A stretch of 64,000 nucleotides of DNA, from the NCBI GenBank assembly GCA_963556195.1, contig OY744553.1:13118439-13182438 (forward strand), given 5' to 3'. This DNA comes from Sepiola atlantica. Lineage: Eukaryota; Mollusca; Cephalopoda; Sepiida; Sepiolidae. The translations under genes and the position numbers were made by a program. Shown one piece after another: positions 22,424-32,760 of the stretch (positions within the stretch are counted from its first letter, which is position 1; each line of letters begins with the position of its first letter). Below the pieces are notes generated by a model. The model saw nothing but the letters and a program-made list of their open reading frames with translations, had not been told where the DNA came from and ran no database searches.

Positions 22424-22927
22424 TTTGGGAGTACCTTCTATGTATTTGTTCCAAGTCTTACCATCTTTGGGAGTACCTTCCATGTATTTGTTCCAAGTCT
22501 TACCATCCTTGGGAGTACCTTCTATGTATTTGTTCGATGTCTTACCATCTTTGGGAGTACCTTCTATGTATGTGTTCCAAGTCTTACCATCTTTGGGAGT
22601 ACCTTCTATGTATTTGTTCCAAGTCTTACCATCTTTGGGAGTACCTTCTATGTATTTGTTCTAAGTCTTACCATCTTTGGGAGTACCTTCTATGTATTTG
22701 TTCTATATCTTACCATCTTTGGGAGTACCTTCTATGTATTTGTTCTAAGTCTTACCATCTTTGGGAGTACCTTCTATGTATTTGTTCTAAGTCTTACCAT
22801 CTTTGGGAGTACCTTCTATGTATTTGTTCTAAGTCTTACCATCTTTGGGAGTACCTTCTATGTATGTGTTCCAAGTCTTACCATCTTTGGAAGTACCTTC
22901 TATGTATGTGTTCCAAGTCTTACCATT
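22424..22927. repeat. 42-bp minisatellite, 12 copies
   Basis: The unit begins TTTGGGAGTACCTTCTATG and ends AAGTCTTACCATC. Twelve head-to-tail units fill the interval with a few substitutions (GTATTT/GTATGT, TTCC/TTCT). Because 42 is a multiple of three, a forward frame stays open and reads a 14-residue repeat, WEYLLCICSKSYHL. It has no start context or homology suggesting a protein, so I call it non-coding. Confidence 0.93.
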
Positions 22928-24944
22928 TAAGTGAACGAATCTGCTACTGATAGTAGAACAAATTATATCGGTGTCATGCAATTACAATAAGCGCCGATTT
23001 ACATGCAAACAACGTCTATTTTATAGACATACGAAGGAGATAGCGTTCTAGAGTAGTAGAGTGTGCGCTTCTCCAATGGCAAGTTGGCTTGATATTTATC
23101 CGTTCCATAGACTATAGCAGTTTCGGTTGTTCATGACGTGTATACACCATTATATACACCCATTGTCGTCGACGTCGGGAACCCAGGATAGACAGATAGT
23201 CTTATTTAAACTAGCTATATTGTGTGCGACCGCCCCTACCCTTACTTCGTCTACACGTGTAGCACTAGTTTTAGTTGTACTCATCAATAAACTGATGATC
23301 TGTTTCTGAGAACAACATGACTTAGTACATTATAATATATATTAGACAATGGGAAGGTATAACTACTCCAGTTAGTGGAGTACCATGAACTATATGCAGG
23401 TTAAGTTGTCAACTAAAAATAGGAAGATCTCCTTTCTTTCGGAAGACACGTGGTTTCGCCAACTTCCGTTAAATAAAGATTAAATTCTGACGCCACACCC
23501 GTCAATGACTCACCCATTCAACTAACGTGCCGCATACAATTAGCCATTTGATAAAACATAATGAAATTCAATAATAGCTGCTTTGGTGCACAAACTTCAT
23601 GACGGATGACTCAACTCAAGTCTGTCTGTTTCATTTATTCATCCATTTATATATTTTTGGTCCGAAACAAAGGAAATCAATGTCTCACCACCCAAGAATG
23701 CGGCAGCCTAGCAAAAATAGACGACCGTTAAGGAGTTTATTTTCGTTAGTCTATTTATCTAATGAACAATGTACTAATGTTGATGCATGATATTAAGTAA
23801 ATATACAATGAAGGTACAGATAGATGTTTTAGTCATACTGAGGTGAAATAAAAATTAGAATAGGACACAAATATGCAGTAGATGAAAAAAACGAATTATT
23901 AAAAAAACATGTGATTGTAAGAAAACTCTTTAGGTAGCTTTACCCAAAAGAAAATTATTAGTTTGCCTTGAAAGCAAGTCTGACATAAGAATCGGCTTTT
24001 TCGCGAAGGATGCATTTAATGCATTGCTTTTGGCCATAACTTGTATTGTTTATTGATTTTTCTGACAAAATATGTTTCCAGATATTCCAATAAAATTGCC
24101 GGCAAACCAGAAGAGTACCCGACTCAAAGTCAGCAGCAAACGGTGTTCGGTCAGATTTTGTACCTGATATTAAAACGTTACGTGAACACTGACGTATTTC
24201 GTTATTCACCGGCGACAGCAATGAGAAAGACAGAGAAAGAAATAGAAAGGGGAAGCGAGAGAGGGATGTGGGAGAAAAAGAGAAAGACACATCTTATGCG
24301 ACGATTATGGGGAAATAAATAAATTCATTATAAATGTATAAATTTCAAATACAATGTATAATAAATTAAAATACTTAACAGTATGCAGTCTGTCATTTTC
24401 GGTCTTGGAGACCATCCTAGTAGTCAATATCTTCTCTTTTCGGTCAAAGTTATGTTCTGTTAATTGATATTCGCGATTTTAGGAATTAAAAAGAAAGATG
24501 TATTTGTGTAGTTATTGATAGTTATATATGTTAGTGTTAGTTATTTTTATAATGCCTCAATTCTAATGATTAAAGTATTTACATAATTCGATTAAGTTTT
24601 TTTTTAAATTGATTTTGTTCAATTGATAATCGCAGATTCTGTCGAGCATTTGTCGAAGCAGAGTGAACGTTTAAAAATGTACGGATGCACGTAGGCGTAA
24701 GAAAAATCGTAATGTGATTATCTGTTGATCGTATATAACGTGTATTTATGATGTTCCTGTAATTCTCATGAAATTATTTAACGTACAACTATATTCGGTA
24801 TTTGTTTTAAGTAATTACTCGCAGATAGTAAGACGGTTTGGCGTGGTTTGTCTGTTTTCTTGCTGTACAGACCTGGCGGTGTCCGGGATCCATTACGTTA
24901 TTTTTTTTATAAATATTTATGTTCTATAAATGGTGTATTTAAGT
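22928..24944. other. Unassigned interval of about 2 kb
   Basis: Mixed, moderately AT-rich DNA without microsatellites of note. Open frames of 60-110 codons exist but have low-complexity or unfamiliar translations. No tRNA, rRNA or transposon hallmark was found. It may be ordinary intergenic or intronic sequence. Confidence 0.4.
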
Positions 24945-25002
24945 TAAAAGCTTTTTATTTATTAAATTCGGGGTAAGATGTAAGTAAAAAAATGAATAAG
25001 GC

Positions 25003-26287
25003 AGCAATCCATCAGTGATTAAATTACATCCATCAGTGATTAAATTACATCCATCAGTGATTAAATTACATCCATCAGTGATTAAATTACATCCATCAGT
25101 GATTAAATTACATCTATCAGTGATTAAATTACATCCATCAGTGATTAAATTACATCCATCAGTGATTAAATTACATCTATCAGTGATTAAATTACATCCA
25201 TCAGTGATTAAATTACATCCATCAGTGATTAAATTACATCCATCAGTGATTAAATTACATCTATCAGTGATTAAATTACATCCATCAGTGATTAAATTAC
25301 ATCCATCAGTGATTAAATTACATTTATCTGTGATTAAATTACATCCATCAGTGATTAAATTACATCCATCAGTGATTAAATTACATCCATCAGTGATTAA
25401 ATTACATCTATCAGTGATTAAATTACATCCATCAGTGATTAAATTACATCTATCAGTGATTAAATTACATCCATCAGTGATTAAATTACATCCATCAGTG
25501 ATTAAATTACATCCATCAGTGATTAAATTACATCTATCCGTGATTAAATTACATCCATCAGTGATTAAATTACATCCATCAGTGATTAAATTACATCCAT
25601 CAGTGATTAAATTACATCTATCAGTGATTAAATTACATCCATCAGTGATTAAATTACATCCATCAGTGATTAAATTGCATCCATCAGTGATTAAATTACA
25701 TCCATCAGTGATTAAATTACATCCATCAGTGATTAAATTACATCTATCAGTGATTAAATTACATCCATCAGTGATTAAATTACATCCATCAGTGATTAAA
25801 TTACATTTATCTGTGATCAAATTACATCCATCAGTGATTAAATTACATCCATCAGTGATTAAATTACATCTATCAGTGATTAAATTACATCCATCAGTGA
25901 TTAAATTACATCTATCAGTGATTGAATTACATCTATCAGTGATTAAATTACATCCATCAGTGATTAAATTACATCCATCAGTGATTAAATTACATCCATC
26001 AGTGATTAAATTACATCCATCCGTGATTAAATTACATCCATCAGTGATTAAATTACATCCATCAGTGATTAAATTACATCTATCAGTGATTAAATTACAT
26101 CTATCAGTGATTAAATTACATCCATCAGTGATTAAATTACATCCATCAGTGATTAAATTACATCTATCAGTGATTAAATTACATCCATCAGTGATTAAAT
26201 TACATCCATCAGTGATTAAATTACATCTATCAGTGATTAAATTACATCCATCAGTGATTAAATTACATCTATCAGTGATTAAATTAC
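25003..26287. repeat. 21-bp tandem array, about 61 copies
   Basis: The unit is ATCCATCAGTGATTAAATTA plus C. The main variation is a C/T change (CATCCATCAG versus CATCTATCAG), with rarer types such as CATTTATCTG, TCCG for TCAG, and single G or C changes. Since 21 is a multiple of three and the unit has no stops in some frames, both strands are open throughout (VIKLHPS on plus, CNLITDG on minus). This is a property of the unit and gives no sign of protein coding. Confidence 0.97.
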
Positions 26288-26480
26288 AAATAAACCTTTG
26301 AGTTTTTATGAAAAAAACATGAGTAAACATAACTGTTAGTAAACGTTGAATGAAAATTAAGTAAATAAGGAACAATACTTCTTACTAAAAGAATAAGAGT
26401 TATTCTACTTAGCTGATTTTTCTTTTAAGGTGACTATTTAAAAGTTTCATCATATTAGAAAGCTGCTAGAGAGGATTAAG
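26288..26480. other. Right flank of the 21-bp array with a paralogue nearby
   Basis: The flank reading ACAAATAAACCTTTGAG and onward is similar to 26945-27080. At 26885-26950 the second copy also matches the left flank of the array (about 24945-25003). The second copy holds only one 21-bp-like unit, so it represents an unexpanded relative. Confidence 0.55.
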
Positions 26481-26510
26481 TACTTTGGTCTATTTGTATT
26501 AGTTATATTG

Positions 26511-26784
26511 GATGTTATTCTCACAAGGTTTCGGTCGATGTTACCTCCGACATTATTCTGGGGCTTTTTGTCGATATCGGGAATCTTTCTGTCGAACTCG
26601 GGAATCTGTACGGAATTTCGAACTGTGGCCTTTATTTAATTTACGGGGTAGCATGCTCTCGTTCCGTACAGGTTTCCGAGTTCGACAGATTCCCCATTTC
26701 GATAAGATGCACCTAAAGAGGGTCGGAGATTACATCGGTCGAAACGTTGTGAGAATAAAACCAAAGATGAGAGCAGTAGTGTGA
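26511..26784. repeat. Inverted pair of tRNA-SINE body segments
   Basis: The left half is the reverse complement of the right half, imperfectly, around 26640. Both carry the tail words of the SINE at 28883-29203, such as GAAACGTTGTGAGAATAA and TTCGACAGA. The tRNA-like head is missing. Sequence from 26785 to 27274 is AT-rich and unassigned apart from the paralogous stretch at 26885-27080. Confidence 0.75.
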
Positions 26785-27274
26785 ATAATTTAAATGATAC
26801 AGATTATAAATACTCATCTAAAGTATAATATACTATCTTGTCTTTTTGTCTTTTGGTACAACAATAAAAAATGGCTAGTCAAAATCAAAGTTTTATTCAT
26901 CAGCTTATGTAAAATATAATTAATGAGTCAATAATCTAACAGTGGCTTGATTACAAATGAACCTTTACCTTTGTTTATAAAGGAAAGAAAATCAGATATG
27001 CTAACTCTTACTAAAAACTTATTTCAATGATGTTTCTTTTTAGTTTTTTAAAAACGTCTCCATATTACCAAACTGTCGTACCTGAATACGTATTTTTTAC
27101 ATAAATGTTTAGCAAAGTACGTTATTTATATCAAATAAGACACTATAACCATAACAAATGAAAAGTGCCGAGTCAGAATTAAAGTTTTATTCGTTTACTT
27201 AAATGTTATTTAAGTTCAAATTTTCAATTCTAGCTTCTATACTTTTATACATAAGATAACACTTCAAAAAAAAT

Positions 27275-27690
27275 TTTTTTTAACATAGTTCACCACAAAT
27301 AAAGCAGGCTCCCATCGTAGACGTAAGGGGCTACTGAGAAAAAGGGTGAGAGTTTTTTGTTTTTTTTTGGGGGGGTCAACCTAAATTGTAAGCTGTGCAG
27401 TGAAATGTATGTTTACATTAGTTTTACATTTTAGCATGTCAGTACCGTCAGGAAAACAGAGAGCAGGGAGGGAGTTCCAGATTCCAGCAGCACGAGAAAA
27501 GAAGCTTTTGAAGTAGAAAGTTTGTCGGCATCTGAGGACCTCCACAGTGAATGGATGGGATTTGGCAGATTGTCGGGTTGGTCTAGTGAATTTGCGTCGT
27601 AGGGGGGCACCAGAGCAGCAAGTTCATCAGAGCACAATACAAGTGTTGATTGTTACAAAGAAAACAGAAACATCCTAGTCTCAGTCATCA
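27275..27690 (-). pseudogene. Jockey-like LINE 3' end, truncated copy
   Basis: Minus-strand relative of the element at 7632-9515. The coding remnant around 27431-27637 corresponds to the last ~75 codons but is out of frame in places. It is followed by a 3' UTR with AATTTAGGTTGACCCC and GTGAACTATGTTAAA and an A-rich tail. Confidence 0.8.
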
Positions 27691-27929
27691 TTCCCAAACC
27701 TGTCACTGAAATAAGGCTTTGTAGAAGGAGAACGTGTTGTGCGTTTCGTAGAAGCATACAATACGGACATTTATGTGTACACCACAATAATGGCGAGTAG
27801 AAAGTGCACCGTCGATGTACTTTCGGACGCTCCGCAACTCTCGCTCAACGTTTTTGCCATTTAGTCCTCACTCTCCAAGAGCGATGTTTCTACTCAAAGG
27901 AAGCAGAAATGGCCGTTTTTCTATTGTGA

Positions 27930-28075
27930 GCAGCAGTAAGAGTGAGATGGTGCCGTTCAGAGCATTCTGCGCGGAATATCGAGCGAAAACTTGTATTTAT
28001 TTCACGGGGGTAGCATGTTCTCGTTCCGTCAACCATGACCGGGTAGAAGTCTTCAGCAACTTTGATTCTTGACAT
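27930..28075 (-). mobile_element. tRNA-SINE body fragment
   Basis: The plus strand reads TTATTTCACGGGGGTAGCATG, GTCAACCATGACCGGGTAGA and nearby words that are the complement of the SINE at 28883-29203. Head and tail are absent. Flanks 27691-27929 and 28076-28557 show nothing I recognise. Confidence 0.7.
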
Positions 28076-28557
28076 CTAGTGTGAGATGTCCTCTTTTCTT
28101 CCATAGAGCCTCTTTCTCACAAAAGAGAGGTTGCTAGCCTTTTTATACTTTATCGTTATTTGCGCTTGACTGTAAAACATTCACAAAAAACACTCATCTA
28201 GCTACAACCATTGTAAATAATTTTCATTTCTTTCTTTGTGTACGTAAAACGAGTCGCAATCATCGTTACCAATCCTCACAGTGTTGTCTCACGTTCCACC
28301 CTATTCCACCCTATTAACCATTATCCTCGAGTGGCCTTTGCGCCTTGATAAGCGTCAACTCATTAGTACATAAAAAACACCGATGTGAAGATGCATTTAG
28401 TATATTTATTTTCTTCATTTTTGTCGCTAATAAAAGTGCTGCACGTAAACGTTGCATTTTGGTTGATGTTATCCACCTAATAGTCCAATAACAAGAACAT
28501 TGGAATAATGCTCAAGGAGTTTCTGAATGTATGAAATGAGAATTGATAATTTGTCTA

Positions 28558-28878
28558 ATTTGGATTATCTTGACTACTGTTCTAATCTTGAGTGTTATTC
28601 TCACAACGTTTCGGCCGATGTAACCTTCGACCTTTTTCAGGTGTATCTTGTCAAGCTCGGGAATCTTTCTGTCGAACTCTGCACGGAATTTCGAACAGAA
28701 CCCTTTATTTAATCCACGGGGGTAGCTTGTTCTCCTTCCGTCAGCCATAACCAGGTAGAAGTCTTAAGTAATTTGTAATTGTATTTTTAGTATCGCCTGT
28801 ACTGAGGATTGAACCTTCAACTCCAGAAGACTGTCACTTAGAACAGAATTTTATTAGTACTTTATCCGTTACGCCACG
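28558..28878 (-). mobile_element. tRNA-derived SINE, left arm of a head-to-head pair
   Basis: On the minus strand an A box TGGCGTAACGG (28866-28876) and a B box GGTTCAATCCT (28805-28815) form a Pol III head. The body follows with GGCTGACGG-like and GAATTTCGAAC-like words, then CTGAAAAAGGTCGAAGG and GGCCGAAACGTTGTGAG (28608-28640), an apparent degenerate hammerhead-like core with a 6-bp stem II. The tail ends at about 28558. Confidence 0.75.
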
Positions 28879-28882
28879 GGTC

Positions 28883-29203
28883 CTTGGCGTACGGATCAAG
28901 TACTAATAAAATTCAGTTCCCGGTGTAAATTTCTGAAGGTTGAAGGTTCAATCCTCAGTGCGGGCGATACTAATTATTGCGAATTACTGAAGATTTCTAC
29001 CCGGTCATGGCTGACGATACGAGAGCATGCTACTTCCGTGAAATAAATAAAAGTTTCCGCTCGAAATTCCGTGCAGATTTCGAATTCGACAGAAAGATTC
29101 CCGAGTTCGACAAGATACACTTGAAGAAGGCTGGAGGTTAAATCGACCGAAACGTTGTGAGAATAACACTCAAGATGAGAACAGTAGTTCGAATAATCAA
29201 AAT
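28883..29203 (+). mobile_element. tRNA-derived SINE, right arm of a head-to-head pair
   Basis: Same architecture as the left arm in the opposite orientation: A box TGGCGTACGG (28885-28894, one base short), B box GGTTCAATCCT (28945-28955), body with CTACCCGGTCATGGCTGACG, then TTGAAGAAGGCTGGAGG and ATCGACCGAAACGTTG (29121-29153), then an AT-rich tail. The two arms give a 646-bp inverted repeat with only a few bases between the heads. Confidence 0.75.
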
Positions 29204-29439
29204 TACACAGAATGTTGTCCTATTAACAGGTGTATAATAGCAGAACTAGTATATTGTCATTTAATGAATGGAATATGCACTATGCAATAGTTTCCGGCGA
29301 GGCCTATCCATGCCATATTACGACTCTTCTTTTTTGCAATGGTTTACAACGAGAGTCTGTTTACTAATAACCTCTCTACAGACCTTTTCCACGTTCCCCA
29401 ATTCCATGATAAAAAGAGTGAAAACAAAATGTCAAGCGC

Positions 29440-29567
29440 TAACCCACGACCTACACTCCTAATACCGACCCTTACTACTAGGTCCCCATTTTCCAACATT
29501 AGGGGTCTGCGTTCCAACCTTTCCAGGGTTCGAAATCCATTTGCACGAAACTTGTTCCATCCCACAC
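29440..29567 (+). pseudogene. Possible LINE endonuclease N-terminal remnant
   Basis: A short forward stretch translates to PRPTLLIPTLTTRSPF and SNIRGLRSNLSRVRN, which resembles the start of the endonuclease domain of jockey-like ORF2 (the usual N-I-R-S/G-L-R-S-N pattern). It is cut off after about 45 residues by the 5S-like segment. The match is short, so this is tentative. Confidence 0.35.
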
Positions 29568-29649
29568 GGCATAATCACATTGACACACCGGTTCTCGTCA
29601 TCCCCCCTAACCGGGATACACATCCGCTTGTGAATTTTATATTATCATG
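29568..29649 (+). mobile_element. 5S rRNA-derived SINE, internally deleted copy
   Basis: The first ~38 nt (GGCATAATCACATTGACACA then CCGGTTCTCGTC) resemble the 5' part of 5S rRNA. It then jumps to the tail CTAACCGGGATACACAT and CGCTTGTGAATTTTATATT, which is also the tail of the copy at 30440-30645. The 3' two-thirds of the 5S part are missing. Confidence 0.6.
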
Positions 29650-30037
29650 TTTATTTACCTCCTCTCCAGGAAGTTAGGCAAAAGGCCAGTTTTATCTTAC
29701 TCCCACAAGGTAAGATGTGACCCAAGGTCGGGTCAGGAAAGTGGGGCTTGAAAAGCCAGCGCCCGAGATGGTGAGCACTCTGGCCATTAAAAATTGGCTG
29801 GGCAGCCCCGTCGGCATTCCCCGGTAGGGGCACCTCAGGCAGTAAGCAATAAACTTACTCCTCCCCAAAGAGGGGAGGCGATGCCTGGGAGGGTGGACCT
29901 CCTAGAACTGCACAGGACAGACTCATAGACCGGCGTAAATCAAACCCCGAAGGTCAAGACAATACCAGTCTATGGAGTGCAGTATCCATCGGAACAGATA
30001 CTACACTTTCTTCCTAGCAAAAAGGCCAGGTAAGTAT
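29650..30037 (-). mobile_element. SINE with U2/U1 snRNA-like head, copy 3
   Basis: The minus strand starts with ATACTTACCTGGC (30025-30037), identical to the first 13 nt of U1 snRNA. It continues with CTTTTTGCTAGGAAGAAAG and TGTAGTATCTGTTC, which follow U2. The body matches copy 1, with an extra segment of about 50 bp (29927-29977) that could pair as ACTCATAGAC with GTCTATGGAGT. The 3' end is AT-rich (GTAAATAAA). It lies directly beside the 5S-derived SINE fragment. Confidence 0.68.
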
Positions 30038-30126
30038 ATTGTTTCCATTTTTTTGCATTGTGATAACCTTCTTATACTCCTCTATATACGTATTACACAC
30101 AATGCTTCAAGCAAACTACCTCTCCT

Positions 30127-30128
<2 letters not shown>

Positions 30129-30202
<74 letters not shown>
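30129..30202. repeat. (TA)n tract
   Basis: Pure TA run of about 74 bp. Confidence 0.97.
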
Positions 30203-30205
<3 letters not shown>

Positions 30206-30299
30206 AGTAGTAGCAGTATCAATATTACATGTCTAAACAAAATGAGGTTTAGAGCTCCCAATATTCAAACTAGAATTGTTCCTATGGACACGTGACAAT

Positions 30300-30439
30300 C
30301 AGTTCTAAGTGATAGTCTTTTTGGGGTTGAAGGTTCGAGCTTCACTAGAGGCGATGATGACTAAGAATAACTAAGAATAACAAGTCTACCCGGTCATGGC
30401 TGGCGGAAGGAGAATAATCTACCCCCGTGGATTAAAGAA
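30300..30439 (+). mobile_element. tRNA-SINE fragment
   Basis: A B box-like GGTTCGAGCTTC, GAGGCGATGATGA, then CTACCCGGTCATGGCTGGCG and CCCCCGTGGATTAAA match the 5' half of the SINE at 28883-29203. The A box is not recognisable and the copy is interrupted by the 5S-like sequence at 30440. Confidence 0.65.
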
Positions 30440-30645
30440 GGCATAATCACATTCACACACCAGTCCTCATTAGATCACAGAAATTAAGCAACGTTGAGAC
30501 TGGTCAGTACCAGATGGGTGACCATTTGGGAAATAAGGACATCGACATCTTCCTGCAAGAACTGCAAATTCCTCACGTGGTCATCTCCGCTAACCGGGAT
30601 ATACATGCGACTGGGGACCGCTTGTGAATTTTATGTTGTCATGAA
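30440..30645 (+). mobile_element. 5S rRNA-derived SINE
   Basis: Positions 30440-30540 align with almost the whole of metazoan 5S rRNA: GATCACAGAAATTAAGCAAC (box A region) and CAGATGGGTGACCATTTGGG (box C region) are clear, with mutations elsewhere. The following tail CTAACCGGGATATACAT and CGCTTGTGAATTTTATGTTG is shared with 29568-29649. A 5S head plus a common non-5S tail defines a SINE3-type element. It is not a 5S gene. Confidence 0.75.
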
Positions 30646-30760
30646 CCTTCTTCCGAAGGAGGAAGCCGGTTCGACTCGCCCAAGGTGAATGGCGTACCAG
30701 TTCTAAGTAGGGAGAGGGGGGGGGGGGGTAATAAAGTGTTACATTCGAAATGTTGTAAAA

Positions 30761-30840
30761 GATCACCGAGCTTACGCGACGTTGGGCCTGGTCAGTAACA
30801 GATGGGTGACCATTTGGGAATACCAGGCGCTGTATGTCGG
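30761..30840 (+). pseudogene. 5S rRNA 3'-portion, pseudogene or SINE remnant
   Basis: GATCACCGAGCTTACGCGAC, GGGCCTGGTCAGTA, GATGGGTGACCATTTGGGAA and TACCAGGCGCTGTA follow the 3' two-thirds of 5S rRNA more closely than the copy at 30440. The 5' third is missing. Confidence 0.75.
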
Positions 30841-30924
30841 AGGACGGCGACACATCCCCGCAAACAAAAATATTGCAAGAAATAAAGTAGTCGCCGTGTT
30901 GATAGTATTATCATTGTTGATAAT

Positions 30925-30982
<58 letters not shown>

Positions 30983-31018
30983 AGTTTTGGTGGTAGTTTT
31001 GGTGGTAGTGGTGGGGTG
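30925..31018. repeat. (TAG)n and GGT-rich microsatellite
   Basis: TAG units (about 30925-30976) pass into GGTGGTAGTTTT repeats. Confidence 0.95.
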
Positions 31019-31234
31019 TTGATTGAATGAGAAAGAAAAGATATGAAAACGACACCTAAGAATATAAAGAAAGGGCAATGCCCCGCAACACACCCGTGTT
31101 CCCAAAATGCGTCCCATCTAAATATCTTGTTGACCTCATCTACCTCAACCCCCCACTCTTCTTTCCATCCGCTCTAAAATCGCGGGAACGAGAGCCTACC
31201 GATTTCGGTGTTATGGATTTCAGGGTTAACGAGC

Positions 31235-31694
31235 TTGGATGATAGCTTTCTCCCCTCTTATCTCCCCCTCTCTCACTCCCTCTCTCTCCCCCTCTCTCTT
31301 CCTCTCCCCGCCCCCCTCTCTCTCTCTCTCATTCTCACTTCATCTTCTCTCCTTTTCTCTGTATTTCTTTTTGTTTCCCTTTCTTTTTCTAATATTCTCT
31401 TTCCTTTTTTTGTTCTGTTTTTCTCTTTTTTTAATAAATTTCGATATTTATCTCCTCTTCTCTTTCTCTCTCTTTCTCAATCTCATCTTCTCTTCTTCTC
31501 TGTAGCTGTCGCTCTTTCCTTTGCTGTCTCTCTCCTTCCCCCCCTCTCTCTCTCTCTCTTTATTCACTCTCTTTTTCTCTCCCTCTCTCTCTTTACTCAC
31601 TCCATCTTTCTTTCTCTCTTTTTACTCACTCTCTCTTTCTCCCCTCTCTCTTTTTACTCACTCTCTCTTTCTCTCTATCTCTCTCTCTTCACTC

Positions 31695-31732
<38 letters not shown>

Positions 31733-31847
31733 TTTCCTCTACTTACTATTCATTCGTATTCTCCCGGTCATCCCAATATAATAAAAATGAATCTTTCCAT
31801 GTATCTCTTTCTATTTTTCTCCCCTCTTTCTTCCCCCTTTCTCTCAC

Positions 31848-31900
<53 letters not shown>

Positions 31901-32473
31901 ATCTCTCTCTTTCTCTTGTACTCTTCTACTTGCCTTTTCTCTCGTATTCTCTCTGGCACACGAATCTAATAACAAATGCACCTCTGTATCTATCCCTTTC
32001 TATTTTTATCATTTCCACTTTGTCCCTTTTTCCTCTGCCCCCCCCCCTCCTCTGTTTCTATGTCTCTCACTCTTCTATTTTTCTCATTTCTACTTGTCTC
32101 CTTCTCTCTGTACCCCCTTTCTCATCTCTCTTTCTCACTCTTCTACTTTCTTTTTTTGTTTGCTATTCGAATCTAATAACTCTCTCTTTCTCTCTTTCTG
32201 TTTCTATTTATTTTTCTCTCTCTCTTTCTCTCTCTTTTTCCCCTCTCTCTCTCCTTCTCTCTCTCTTTCTTTCTATTTCCTTCTCTTTCTGTATCTCTCT
32301 ATATCTCTCCTTCTCTCTCTCTCTCTTTCTCTCTCCCTCCTTCTCTCTCTCTCTTTCTCTCTCCCTCTTTCTCTCTTTCTCTCTTTCTCTCTCTCTCTTT
32401 CTCTCTCCCTCTCTTTTTCTCTCTCTCTCTTTCTCTCTTTCTCTCTCTCTCTTTCTCTCTCCCTCTCTTTTTC

Positions 32474-32514
<41 letters not shown>

Positions 32515-32680
32515 CTTTCTTTCTCTCTTTCTCTCTCTTTCTCTCTCTCTATTTCTCTCTTTCCTTCTCTTTCTCTCTCTCTTTCTACCTCTCTCTTTCT
32601 GTCTGTTTTTTCTTTGTTTCTTTTTAATCTGTCTTTCTCAATTTCTTTCTATTTTTTTCATCTTTACTTGCCTCTTTCTC

Positions 32681-32711
<31 letters not shown>

Positions 32712-32760
32712 CTCTCACACTAACTCTCACTTCCTCTCACTTCCTTTTCTTTTGTATTCT
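31235..32760. repeat. CT-rich polypyrimidine tract
   Basis: About 1.5 kb of CTCTTT-type sequence on the plus strand, interspersed with a recurring GAATCTAATAAC word (about 31963, 32168, 32771). This suggests degenerate tandem units several hundred bases long. The Ser/Leu/Phe-rich open frames are compositional. Confidence 0.88.

Noticed and set aside
24041..24322. Overlapping 93- and 110-codon frames
   Set aside because: No recognisable domain, low-complexity ends, and overlap on opposite strands; I cannot support either as a gene.
22424..26287. Tandem arrays considered as CRISPR
   Set aside because: Units are contiguous with no unique spacers, there are no cas genes, and the genome is animal.
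24939..26375. 478-codon and 428-codon frames on opposite strands
   Set aside because: Both are the 21-bp array read in different frames.
30440..30840. Functional 5S rRNA genes
   Set aside because: Both copies are mutated in conserved positions and either fused to a SINE tail or truncated.
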